A DNA stretch of 64,000 nt, taken from Blastomyces gilchristii SLH14081. Lineage: Eukaryota; Ascomycota; Eurotiomycetes; Onygenales; Ajellomycetaceae. Both the position numbers and the translations under genes were made by a program. The notes below the pieces were generated by a model. It was given only the letters and a program-made list of their open reading frames with translations. It was not told where the DNA came from and did not search any database. Of the stretch, positions 37,263 to 49,300 are shown one piece after another. Each line of letters opens with the position of its first letter. The first letter of the stretch is position 1. The stretch spans positions 867,493 to 931,492 of the forward strand of contig NW_003101678.1 in NCBI RefSeq assembly GCF_000003855.2, written 5' to 3'.

Positions 37263-40129
37263 TAGACTGATTATGTAACCGTGTCTGAGATCAGAATCAA
37301 ACTTTATAGTTATTATATTATCTAAAAGTATTACTTCTGATTATAATTTATATTTATTACATTGATCTCAAATTACATTATTTCAAATATTAAAGATTTT
37401 AGATTCACTTTTCAAATAAAAATCTAGTCTCAGATAAAGAATATATTTATTATTATTATTATTATTATTCTTTTATTATACTCATATGCAAGCGGAGCTT
37501 ATAATGAGTCCTTGCGTGATGTTAAATACAGGTCAAGTGTTGATTATATAGGAGGAAATACAGGTGTTGAGACCACGTCAAGATAACAAGAACATACATA
37601 GAAAAATACAAAGAAGTGATAATTAGATACATGCGATAATAACTTCCCAGCTCAGGAACATCAAGCAATTCATTGAAGTGATTTGTACACCTCTGTATTT
37701 GTTAGAAACCTGAGGTGCTTGAGTTCCGGATTTAATGAATTCCCTGCAGGTTTCGAACCCACGCGCCTTGATTTCCCACGCCAAGGTGCTACCAGGTGAC
37801 CGCATTAACCATTCAGCCACCGGGGCAAGAATGTATTTAAATTCTTAGTCACATTTTCATTCTGATCTTATTATTGAGAATGATATTAAATAAGATTATA
37901 AAATAATTTCTTACTTACATAATATTATAACATAGTACTTATTTATTGAAAATTTAATAGACAGTATTATTAAATATTATTACTTTTCTAAATACAGATT
38001 ATAATTTCTATAATTTTAATTTATAAAAAATATAAAATATAAAAAAAAACAAAAAAATAAAAAACAAAACAAAAACAAGAAAAAATTATAATAAAAAAAA
38101 GAAAAAGAAAAGAAATTAAAAAAAATAAAAAAAATCAAGATTACACAGTTATAGTACTCTTAAAATACTCACTTCTTAGAGTCTTTATATTATTCATTAT
38201 TAACTGTGTATCTCTCACAGTGAGAGTAATATAGTTATAATAAGTTATTATCTTAACATTATCTAATAAATAATCAGTATATATCTATATCAATGTGAAT
38301 AATTAGAAATTATACACTTAAAAAGTGTGATCAGAATGAACTCTGCAGTCACTTAAATAGTATTAAAAATGAAATAATGAAATTGATAATTTCTCTCATC
38401 AATTTCATAGATAAAATATATGAAGATAGTCTTGAAAAATATAAGATTCTCTGACTTCTGGTAAAAACAGATCTTATCACAGAGAGACTCTATTTTCATA
38501 ATATCAGAGACTGAGTATTATTAAAAAGTGTTACTTTTATATAATATATATATACTTACTGCAGTGATTCACTCTCTGTATATATAATTAAGAGTGATAG
38601 CTTTCTCATACTGCACAGCTCTTCTTGAAATACTGTCACTGATTTGTAACTCACATAGTCTCTTAGTTCAGTACACACTGTGTATATACAGCTCTGTGTA
38701 CTGAGACTGTATTAATCATTATAATCTGACATGATACTCACTTTTCACAGATCATATTTTATTTAAGAGAGAAGAGAGAACACAACTACTATGTTATTAA
38801 AAGAGAAATGAATAATTAATATTATAAAAGATAATTTAATTTCTTCTATATTTGAAATTTACTTAATCTACACTCTTCAATTTGAGAGTTTCTGAGAATG
38901 TTTTAATAGTTTTCATATTAGCTTGAAATTGATGATGAGTTGAAGAAGAGAAAAGAGAGAAGAAAGAAATTAGAATAACTTATCTTTATAATATGAAAAC
39001 AGAGAATCACTGCAATTATTCTCTCTAGTAATAAAGATCTGTTTTCTACATATATCTCTGATATAGATTATATAATAACTGTATATCAAGAATATCAATA
39101 GTGTATGTATTAAATGAAGATAATATTACTATGTAATACTATAGCTGTTTCTGTATATATCTGAAAGCTGTTAATATTTTCTTTGAGTCTTTCTATATTT
39201 AATAAGTTAATAATATATTTCAATACACTCTCTCTTTTATTATTAGTATCATCACTATTATTATTATTATCATCATCATCATTACTATTATTATTATTAT
39301 TATTATCATTATCATCATCATTATCATTATTATTATATTATTACTGACTGTTTTCTCTGTTTTTACTCTCTTTTAATACTTATTAAAACTAATTATATTA
39401 TCTCTCTTCAAATATTCTACAGTTCTGCAGATCATCAAGATGTGTAAGCACTGTCACAGATTGAAGAAAGAGAAGAAAAAGATATTTAAGTAAAAGAAGA
39501 CAGATTGTAAGATATATTATAATATCTTGAAAAGACTCTATAAGAGAGTAGAATAATAATAATTGTAAGTAATACTTCTCATGAATTTAGACTGAACTAA
39601 GTATAGAAATAATGCAGATAACACTATATATAAGAGATTGAAAAAGAAGATAGTGAAGAGTCTTATACAGCAGCAGTAAGATTAGAAGAAGTCTCAAGAA
39701 TAATTTAAAACTAAGATGAAGAGAGAAAGAGAGAAGAAGAGTCTTACTATAAATAAACAATAGTAGAAGAAGATTAAAAGAGTGTTAAAGTAAGAGATAA
39801 AGAAGTTAAAACTGATAAGTTTTTTATTAAGAGATAATAAATTTTAATAACACTTCTGTTCTCTAATTGATTAGCAGAAGCTGACAGAGAAGAAGAAAAT
39901 TGAGACCTTGTTCAGATCTCAAATGCACTTCATAATTCAGAATATTAAGAAGACAGCTCTACTCTCTGAACATGTCAATCTGCTTATCACTGACATGAAA
40001 CCCGAGACAGCAGATCAGAAAATGCAGGATTTTAAGATGCAGATTAATCTGCCTGAGAGAAAGCAGCAGAAACTATTCTCTAAAAAAGCAGTGAAGAGAG
40101 ATTTTAAAATGATTATCATCTCAGATAAG
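37263..40129 (+). mobile_element. hAT transposon copy 3, 5' half
   Basis: Starts TAGACTGATTATG and is collinear with hAT-5 from 55961 to about 58430, including the A-rich tract, trinucleotide tract and accessory gene. It is interrupted by a SINE (37449-37826) and ends where hAT copy 4 is inserted. The transposase half is not found in the window; it may lie in the gap or be lost. Confidence 0.9.
37449..37826 (-). mobile_element. tRNA-derived SINE (378 bp), almost unmutated
   Basis: Minus strand starts GCCCCGGTGGCTGAATGG (A box TGGCTGAATGG) and has a B box GGTTCGAAACC about 75 bases in. The 3' end is (TAA)n-like. The 12-bp duplications AAGAATATATTT (37437-37448) and AAGAATGTATTT (37827-37838) bracket it, one transition apart, and hAT-5 shows the uninterrupted site at 56131-56145. 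It retains many CG, CC and GG in a mutated host element. The tail unit matches the LINE tail, suggesting mobilisation by the LINE machinery. An AAATCAAGGC...GTGGGTTC segment resembles the tRNA-like head of LINE-2. Confidence 0.9.
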
Positions 40130-40132
40130 TAG
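39420..40132 (+). pseudogene. hAT accessory gene, copy 3
   Basis: Collinear with the copy in hAT-2. Its last block stays open (39908-40132: MFRSQMHFIIQNIKK...RDFKMIIISDK). The stop codon after SDK is the TAG of the inserted hAT copy 4, so the frame ends exactly at the insertion. Earlier blocks are mutated, with W-to-stop changes. Confidence 0.6.
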
Positions 40133-40931
40133 ACTGGCCGCCGGAATCATGAATTTCACATTTAATCTCATTTAATCTGATCTTATACATTTCTTAGCAT
40201 GAGTTCCACCAGGATTAAGCATCAAAAAAACCTGAAAATAAATCATTTCTTTCAGAAATGCTGTGAAAAATGATCAGATTTAATTCAAGAACAGTGAAAT
40301 GAGAGTAATTTCTTAGAATAAACAGTGAAAGATAATCATTCTTTCAGAATTAGAATAAGACTGAGACTGAAGATCAAATTCAGTCTCATTCAGTTCATTC
40401 AGTAATTACTTATATAATCAGAATTTGATAATAATTATTAATAACACTCATGAAACAACTAAATACATTCTTGTATAAGTTTATTCTTCACTTTCTCAGA
40501 AAAACTACACTTCTCTGATATACTGTAATCAGAGATATTAAACTATCTGATAATTTCATATTTTATAATCATAAGTTTCTTGATTATTTCTTCTTGTAAT
40601 TGTTCTCAGTAATAGTGATAAATATCTCAGCTTGAGTTAAACTTTCACTTCATTCTCATCTCTGTCAATAAAATTACTAGAATATTATGTGTCATCAGTG
40701 TAACAGTTGAATATATACTCTCAACAATTTTTTATCACTCTAGAATTAATTTAATGTGTATATTTATCAGATTATCTTGAAGATAGTAATTAAATTCAGT
40801 TTTATAAGTATGTAGTTTTATCTGATTTTCAGTTATAATCAATGTATACAAGTTCTGTTTCAAAGTTAGTATTATAGTTTTATATGATATAAAGTGTTAT
40901 CAAAGATCATTACTTACTAGCGAATTGTGAT
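40130..40931 (-). mobile_element. hAT transposon copy 4, 3' end, inserted in copy 3
   Basis: Begins TAGACTGGCCGCC and matches the transposase 3' region of hAT-2 (29487-30288) up to the assembly gap. The preceding 8 bp, CAGATAAG (40122-40129), are the expected target copy; the other copy would lie beyond the gap. Confidence 0.88.
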
Positions 40932-41031
40932 NNNNNNNNNNNNNNNNNNNNNNNNNNNNNNNNNNNNNNNNNNNNNNNNNNNNNNNNNNNNNNNNNNNNN
41001 NNNNNNNNNNNNNNNNNNNNNNNNNNNNNNN
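40932..41031. other. assembly gap (100 N)
   Basis: Exactly 100 N, the usual placeholder for unknown length. The rest of hAT copies 3 and 4 may be collapsed here. Confidence 1.
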
Positions 41032-42010
41032 ACTGTTGAGTCAGCAACAGCTGAGAGATAGTTGTTTAAGAAGTCATATAAGTGAGCTTGACTATCTTGC
41101 TTAAATAGTGAGCTTGTGAACTACAGAGTTATTGTGAAAATATCACAGATATAATACTTAGTGTACTAAGAAGATTGTATAAGAAATGCAGTAACTCTTA
41201 TATATATTTCAGTAGAAGAAAATGAATTACTGACTTCTTTGATCAGAAGCCAGTATCTAGCTATTCTATATAGATAATAAGCAGATACTTCTCTTCTATT
41301 CTATAAGTAAGAATAGCTGAAGTGATACCTCAGTAGCATCTCACTGCTATGAAAGAGTAATCTGCTGATTTTATATAGAAGTGAGATTCTTATATTCATT
41401 AATTATATCTTTCTATATTATATTTAAATAATATCATAGAATGATTGAAAATCAGTTTGAATAGTCTGTAGAATGAATGAAATCATCTAAAGAAAAGTAA
41501 TAAGCTATGTGAAACTGTAACAGAGTCTTGATATAGTCAGAGATATAATAATACTCTTCTCTTTAAGAACATAGTTCTGATACTTTTAAGATTATCAGAT
41601 TAGAAATCATCTTTGTTATATAGTAACAGTTATTAACTGATTAACTATATATATACTGTGTATAATACAAAGAAATAGATAAGTTTCTCTACTAACTATA
41701 TAGATCTTCTTTCTCTCATCTCTATTCAAATTAAATAAGTCATAAGTGAATTTCTTATATATTGATTTAAAATATGAAAAATATATTTAAAAAGTAACTT
41801 ACAGATCTTTTATTATATTCTTATTCTATATATGAAATTTCTTACAAAAGTGATATATTTTAGAGACAAAGTTAACAGTAGTGATAGAATTTTTTGAAAA
41901 GATCTCTCTTCTCTATTATATCTTTTTTCTTCTTCTTCTCATTTGTAATAGTGAGTGTATGAGAGCATCATTCTTGAAAGACAATAAGAAGCTTATTCTG
42001 ATATTTTCTA
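41032..42010. other. mutated sequence, possible LTR
   Basis: Starts near TGTTGAGTCAGCAACAGC (41034), LTR-like in starting TG and containing a short inverted repeat. No partner copy is in the window, so an LTR is only a suggestion: either the 3' LTR of minus-strand gypsy B, or a 5' LTR upstream of the plus-strand frame at 42011. No gene seen. Confidence 0.35.
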
Positions 42011-42922
42011 GTGATTAACAAATGTCTTCATACTGCAGCTGCGGTCTCTGTAACTGCTAAGAAGATCAGATTGAAGGAAGTGACAGCAGTATTAACAGAC
42101 TGCAGAAGCATTACTCTTATTATCACATCTTCTTCTTCTTCTACATCTCTTATAACTGTGATGATAGAAGCTGTATCTTGCAGTGAGATGTTATCTCTTC
42201 TGTCAGTTAATTCAATAGTATCTGATTCTTTTTCTGTCTCTCTCACTGCTGTTGCAACACTGTCTCTCTCTTCAATCAACACAGTAATGTATGACTCTGT
42301 GTAATTATTCAGAGAGAATCTCAGAGAGAGCTTGATTCTGAGAATAGTAACTCAAAGAAGTGTAATTTATAGTTTCTCTCTTATAGTACATATGAGCTCT
42401 GCTTAGAATGCTGCTGAGTTAAGTTCACAGAGTTCTGTAGTTTCTTTATCTTCTCTCTGTGAGAAGGCTCTGATGCAGTCTCTGACTAGTATCATTACAT
42501 ATTTACACTGTGCTAAGCAGCTAAAGAAAGAAGAAATCTTATATACTTCTTCTCGCACTTTCATTATTTTCATTATATCTGTAACAATAACTTCTATCTC
42601 TCTGTAAGTATTATCTTACAAGAAGACATTGTATCAGTTCTAACACAGAGCTCAGATACTCAAGCAGTACAGAGTACAAGTCTCAGAGCTTTAAACATTG
42701 ACAGATTCTATCAAGACTGAGAAGATCTCTCTTACTTATCTGTAAAAGAAGATAAAAGCATAAGTCTCTGAGATGAAAAAACACCTCAGAATCACCAGTC
42801 TTAAGAAGAAGAGATCAGTCAGTATCACTGTTGAAAGCATCACAGAGATTAATTACTAATTAAAGAGAATCTCACTTCAATTAAAGCAGATGACTGAAAT
42901 ACTTTATAAATTAATAAGTTAA
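42011..42922 (+). pseudogene. 304-codon reading frame, stops only at TAA/TAG, unknown protein
   Basis: One frame runs from ATG 42011 to TAA 42922 without frameshift, broken by eight stops, all TAA or TAG and so explicable as decayed Gln codons. The N-terminal third is Ser/Thr-rich (TSSSSSTSLITVM). The C-terminal third is Gln/Lys/Glu-rich and coiled-coil-like (KQYRVQVSEL; LKRISLQLKQMTEIL). This could be a Gag-like protein of a plus-strand element, or an antisense frame at the 3' end of gypsy B. No family recognised. The overlapping minus-strand frame (42282-42028, Glu/Asp-rich) is its mirror. Confidence 0.5.
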
Positions 42923-43349
42923 TACTTTTTATATTTCTTATACTCTTCTGCAGTATACTCTTCTATAACACTGCAGTGCTAACTGTATAATAGATAAAGA
43001 TATCAGTACTGAAGACTTCAACAGTGAAGAATGAGTTTAATAAGAATATAATTATTAATAAGTAGACTCTGAGATCTCTCTTTTTACTTTTTCTACAGAC
43101 TGCAGCTCTATTAGAATAGCAGCAGTCTACAGATTGATAATATTAATCTTTATTAATTTCAAATATCTCTTTTCTCTAACTGCTTCAGAAATTTTACACT
43201 TATATAGTTTTATTAAACTTCTAAAAAACTCTTTTAAGAGAAAATGAAAGAAGAGTACTACAGAGTTTATAAGATATCAGCTCATTACTACAAGATTATC
43301 TCTAAAAAATTCTTTAAGAAAAATAGAAAGTCTTAAGTGAAATTTCTTA
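42923..43349. other. mutated spacer between 42011 frame and gypsy B
   Basis: Should hold the 3' untranslated region of gypsy B. An imperfect inverted repeat (CAGACTGCAGCTCTATTAG with GAATAGCAGCAGTCTAC) lies near 43098-43132. No gene. Confidence 0.4.
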
Positions 43350-43901
43350 TTCAATATCTCTGATATATAACAGAGTGATCTCTACTAGCTGTTTCATAGC
43401 TTATAATTTCTTTCTCAGCATTTTTCAAATACTCAAGCAGTTCTCATGAATTCTCTGATAATGAATAATTCTGTTATTTAATAAGATATTGAAGCTTGCT
43501 ATAATACATTCACTTATTTAATATTTTCTTTATAAAATATTCAGTATTATTCTCAATCTTAATATTATTCAGCTGAGACAGCTCTGTCTCAGAACATTGC
43601 TTATAAAGCTTTAAATAGAAAATATGAAAAATAGAATGTATTGATTTCAATTCTGAGAGTAATTTTAACTTATATATCTGCTTACTTATCACTCTTATTA
43701 CTGAGAAAGATTCTAGTCATCACTTACTGAGCTTCTTACATAGTCTCATTGTCTTGATATTCTTTGTTAAAAGTAGTACTTAATTCTCTATTGAGAACTT
43801 CATTAAAAGATGTTTTTAATTATAGTATTTTATCTACTGCTTCTGAATATAGTGAATACTTTTTATCATCTTTTTATAAATTTTATTCAAAAGTTTCAAT
43901 C
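43350..43901 (-). mobile_element. gypsy B, C-terminal part with chromodomain
   Basis: Reading 43692-43510 gives the post-integrase block YKLKLLSELKSIHSIFHIFYLKLY, typical before gypsy chromodomains. The next stretch (about 43490-43390) has LQYLIKWQNYSLSENSWELLEYLKNAE-type residues, a chromodomain signature with its aromatic and Trp residues. The polyprotein upstream resumes at 52223 across gypsy C. Chromodomains steer integration to histone-marked chromatin in other chromoviruses. Confidence 0.85.
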
Positions 43902-44076
43902 TGTGATTCAAAGGTTGCTTGAGCCAGCATACGATTACAGGCATACGCCGGCTTCTTATATATTGTAATATCGTACGCTAAATTAATTAGTGGCCGCTAT
44001 GGCCCCTTTACACTCATAAGCAAGTTCAGAAGCAGCTGCATTATTATTCAACAGTTATACATTCTTCCGAACCACA
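43902..44076 (-). repeat. gypsy C 3' LTR (175 bp)
   Basis: Plus strand TGTGATTC...CGAACCACA, nearly perfect 8-bp inverted ends. Retains GGCCGCTATGGCCCC and several CG. Confidence 0.92.
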
Positions 44077-44088
44077 TCCTCCCTCATC
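44077..44088 (-). other. gypsy C polypurine tract
   Basis: GATGAGGGAGGA on the minus strand, immediately before the 3' LTR; the expected primer site for plus-strand DNA synthesis. GG pairs are intact here. Confidence 0.75.
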
Positions 44089-44601
44089 AGATTCAGTCAT
44101 GCTCATGTGATCATGAGATCCGCCCTAGCTTCATGCGGATTAGTGTGCTACTAGTGTTTATAATCTTGTGATCTATCTCTGATTCAGCTAGCATTCTGCA
44201 TACACTCTTTAAAGAAACTTTCACTATATTACATCTCTCATTCACTAACTTTTCTCATTCTTCAATCATCTTCTTCATTATCATTATCATTGAACATTAT
44301 CATCATTCAAGATTTCTATCTCTTCTTCTATTCAACTCTTTCTATCTGTCTGTCTATTACATTATACACATTTCTGACAATGATTCTCTGTTTTCATAAC
44401 ACGCATTATCATAGTGCTCATATCAGGCAGTTCATTAGCGGTAAGTATAACACATTATGAAACATGATCAGAACTTGTTTATCTTCTAACAATTATCAGA
44501 ATATATTATCATAAATGATACATCTTCTTCATCTTCTTATACACTCTTGACTATTTTTCTTCTCAGAGAGTTTCTGATTGTGTTTTCTGACATAATTTTA
44601 C

Positions 44602-45985
44602 ATGAATGCAGGTGCTGATATATTTGTTTTTATTTACATAGAATCTTCACACATTGACAGATTCACATTCACTAATAATAGTGAACTCAATATTGAATTA
44701 TTGATCAAGAACTTGAAGAACATGATAATAAAGAAATTGTCTGTGTCATGTGTGACTGAGTCTTCTATGTCTCTCTCTGTCTCTTCTGTCACTTCTTTCT
44801 CTGCTGCTCTCTCTCAATCTTCTACATCTGTCTCTGTGTCTGATTCTCCTGCTTCTGCTACTTCTGTTCCTGCAACTCTCACTTCTGCTACTTCTGATTT
44901 TATCATCTCTGCTTTCATTATCAGCTCTCCCTGTTTCAAGAAGATGTTATGTAGACTTAATAAATTATGTTTCTCAGTATATACACTCTCACTCTTCTTG
45001 TCAACTCTCAGAATAATTTATTGTATAAAGACTGTATATAACATAACTATCTGAAGCTCAGTTACAGACACTGATTATTATATTCATTTTAAATATTCAT
45101 AATGAGACAATTGTTCATTTATATCAGAGAATCATCTCTCTTCTTAACAGTGTTGAGATTATAAGTCTTTTTCTTTTCCATCTTTTCTTTCTGATACTGA
45201 TTTTTCTGTTCTTAGGAAAAATTATTATGAGTTTTACTATGCATAAAGTCATGATATTCACAGATATCAAGAAGCTTTTTATAACTATAAAATTTAATAT
45301 TGCAGAGACATTCACTCTGATGAATTTCTTCAGAATGATAGATCTGTATCAGCTTATTCTCTGATGTCTGTTATCTGACTTCATAATGCAGACAAAAGAT
45401 ATCTGTGTTTTCAGAAACAGAAATGCAGATATTGTACTCTTTTACACTTGCAGACATGAGACTCATACATCTTGTCTGAGATATTATCATGAGAATGAGC
45501 TGTTCATATACTGCATTCTGCTTTCTGCATTTCTCTGTGTCTCTCTCTCTCTTTCTGAGAAGTCTCATGTGTGTTGTAATTATATATACAACTTTAGAAT
45601 CAGCAGGTGTTCATTCAGTAACTGTTCTCATCTCTGATTTTGCAATTTTCATATACTAATAATGATTCTTAGTTGCTTCAGCATTAGAGATCATTCTAAT
45701 TGAAGATGATAACACTGCTGAGACTACTCTCTCTCACTCTTAAGCTTCTTCTATTACTTTCTCTCCCTCTTCTGTGAGAAAGATTATGCACACATCAGAT
45801 TAGAAGTGTTCAGCTCTGAGTGACTCTCACTGTTGTTTATCTGATTCTGTATCTTCTTCTTCTTCTGTTTCTTCTGTCTCTGCTTTCTCTGTTCTGGCTT
45901 CTGATTCTGCAGATTCTGCACTCTTCTTCAATTTTTCTACATGTATGCATACACATTTCTATATTGACATTTCAGTCAATCTTGT
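44602..45985 (+). pseudogene. plus-strand frames antisense to gypsy C, between pol and 3' LTR
   Basis: Three plus-strand coding-like pieces. 44602-45054 has IFVFIYIESSHIDRFTFTNN and a Ser/Ala/Thr-rich tail. 45386-45637 has a Cys/His cluster (CRHETHTSC). About 45690-45980 is acidic then Ser-rich (IEDDNTAETT; VSSSSSVSSVSAF). A good splice donor (GTAAGTATAA, about 44440) and a pyrimidine-rich acceptor (TTTTTCTTCTCAG, near 44564) precede the first piece, suggesting a spliced plus-strand gene. No family recognised. It could be an antisense ORF carried by the element or a captured gene. Confidence 0.4.
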
Positions 45986-46389
45986 AATAAATGACATTAA
46001 TATTGTACATAGAGCAGTAGAGAAATCAGAGATATATACAGTGTTATTATAAGAGTGACTTACAGCTCTTGAATTTCTTATGAATCTTGAGTTTTAAGAT
46101 TTCCTTTATTTTTGATGTTTTTCAGGTGATGTGATGTTGAAAATAGATTAAATATGTCATATATGAAAATGAATGAGATATATATGATAACATTTGTCTT
46201 TTACAGCCAATCTTTACAGTTAATAATCAATTCATTATCTCTTTTCTTTTCTTACACTTTTTCTTTATCTGCTAGTCACTACTCTTATATAATCTCTATA
46301 TGATACAGTGTTCAGTGACTAGGTTCAGCAGCTTTTATCTTTTATAATTCTATCTTATGTATTATACTGTCTCTCTTCACTCACTCAGA

Positions 46390-49300
46390 TCACTACAGTA
46401 AACAGTCTATCAAAACTAACCTCACTCAATCTCTGAGCATTCTCAGAGGTTGAGATGACTTGATCTCATGTGTCTGCAGATGTTTCAGATGCTTCATCCT
46501 CTATTGTCTCTGCAATTGAATTAATGTAAACAGTTAAATTCAACTCTGAATTCCTTTTTCTTCTGTGATCTGATTTATATGCAAGTCTGCTGCTTTGAGA
46601 CTGCTCTTTACTGTGTTATATCTGCTATCTGCAGCATGTTATCATATGATCAGCTACAATCTCATCACTTATTAAAGTGTGATGTTCATCTGATTTCTTC
46701 ATTTCTTTTCATTCTTTTCTTATAATTATGAAAAGGTCAGAATAAGTGAGATTGTCTGATTCATAAGTGTCTATGATTTCTCTTACTTTGTGAGACTTTT
46801 CAATTATAAGTCTCTTCTTTTTCAATGCTGATAATAGTGCTGTGAATAATTATAATCTGCTCAAGTCTTACATCTTTACTTTTACAAGTCATGAATCATT
46901 TATTAAGTTATGTAAGACTCATCTCTCTGATTTCTTCAATATGTAAGTTCTCAGAGAATGTGATTTGAGTATTTTATAGAGTTCAAATTATCTAGATTGA
47001 AACTTCTCAGAACTCTCATTATATACAAGAATTCATGTTCTCATCTTAAGACTTGATTTCTTAACTAGTGAGTCTCATATTCTTTTCAATTGAATTACTC
47101 AGTTCAGAAGTAACTCATTAGCTTTTGCATGTATGTGACTGATCTCTTTCAATCTTGATTTCACATTCATAACTGTTGTATCTGCAACTGCTACTGCTGC
47201 ATCTGTAACTGCTGTTTCTGCTGTGTTCATAACTGTTGCGTTCACAACTGCTGTTCTCTCTTCCACCTTTTCTGAAGCATTCTTCAGGATGTGTGGATAC
47301 AATTCATACAACAGGTAGAATGATGAATGCTTGGAGACTGCATACTGTTAAATCTGTGTGACCAATAGTACCTGCCTGAGATATTCATCTCATAGTCTCA
47401 TAGACTTGCTCACTAGATATTTCATCAGCATGTTGTCTAAGATTTTATTCAAGTGTTTCATCTTCTCATTTATTCATGAATGATATGATATTGTTCTACA
47501 ATGTCTTGTCTGTAACTGACTCATAAAATGCCTCACTGCTTCTCTCATGAGATTCACACTGTTATCAGTTAGAATCTCATGCAGCATTTCATAGTTAACA
47601 TAGATCTCATTATATAGGAACTTCACTATCATCTTCTCTGTTATCTCTGAAACTGCTTTTACAACTGATCAGCCAGTAGTGTAATCAATAGCAGTGATTA
47701 TTCATCAATTTTCATTTGATATTCACAGTAATATGTCTATGAGGTTCATCTCTTATCATTTGAACAGTTGTATCTTATACTTCATCTGATGTTGTACTTT
47801 CTTGTATTTTAACCCTTTCTTAGATTCTTTCACAACCTGATAATTCAGACACTTGTAAGTATATATCTGAATGTCCTCAGCCATGCTTAGCTAGTATACT
47901 CTTGATTCAAGTACACTCATGAGTTCAGAGCTTTCTAAGTGACTGAATTCTTTGTGCATGCAAGTCATCAAGTCATATTTAAATGAATATTCTAGATAGA
48001 GAGCTTCTGCATATTCTAGATTGTGATAAAGCATAACATCATTTTTTAATTTTCTCAGCTTAAAGTTTAAAAGCATCTCTTCTACTACTTTCATAAGATA
48101 CTTGTTATCTGATATCTTGTCATTCTCTAAGCAAGAGATCATTGTATTTACTCATTCTGATTCCTTGCATCTTCTTAGCATGTTTAATACAAACTTCTCT
48201 TATATCTGGTTCACAGAACTCTCATTCATGAAATCAGGTTTGCAACTGATTATATCAGGTATCACAGTGTTCAATCTCTTTCAGTATTTAATATGAAGAT
48301 TATACACTTGAAACTTTAAGATTCAACATGCTAAGTATTTGAAAGGTTTTATCATCAATTATAGATAGATGAGGCTTTTATAATCTGTGATCACTGTTGT
48401 TATATGTCTGTTGTTGATATATCTATTTCACAACATCAGTGCATACTTGATCACTAGCAATTTCTTTTCATACACTGAATAATTGAGCTCAGCGCCTGAT
48501 AGTTTTCTATCATCATATATCACTGAGTGCAGCTTGCTGTCCTTGCTCATCTGTAGAAGAGTGTCTTTGATAGCTCATTCAGATGTATTCATCTCAATGT
48601 AGAAAGATTTATCATAATCTGATTGAATAAACACTGAGAATGTTATTACACATTTTCTCAGTGTGAGAAAAGCCTCTTCATACACAGCATTTCAGATGAT
48701 TGAATAAAACTTCTTCTTTCACAGATTTGTATTCATTTCTCTTAAGAGATCTGAGAGTGATGCAGATATTCATGCAAAATCTTTGATGAATCTACAGTAA
48801 TATGAGACTAACTCAAGAAACTGTTATATATGATGTATATTTCTCAGCTGCAGTCAATTCACTACAACATTCAATTTCTTTAGAATGAGATGTATACAGT
48901 CATCACTCACTACATATTCTATGAACTCTAACTCTTCTATTTCAAACACACACTTTATTAATTTAGTATAGAGCTTATACTCTGTCAGAGTTGTAAGCAC
49001 TTCATCAAGATACTTCAGATATTCATCATATGAGTTTGAAAAGACTAGAATATTATTGAGATATATAAGACATGAGGTTTTATTCTGTTTATGAAGAATT
49101 GTATTCATCATTATTTAAAAGATAACAGATATATTTATCAGATCAAATGATATTATCAGGAATTTGAACTTTTCTCATTGTATATTAAACACAGTTCACA
49201 GAACTGACAGTTCATCTACATAAATCTGTCAGTATTCTGAGAGAAGATTAATCTTTGATAGATATCAGGTATTTTCAACTGTATTCAACTGTTATTGAAT

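Noticed and set aside
37623..37820. 65-codon minus-strand ORF
   Set aside because: It lies wholly inside the tRNA-derived head of the SINE; chance frame.
42028..42282. Minus-strand acidic 84-codon ORF
   Set aside because: Mirror of the longer plus-strand frame, which stays in one phase for 304 codons; kept only as an alternative.
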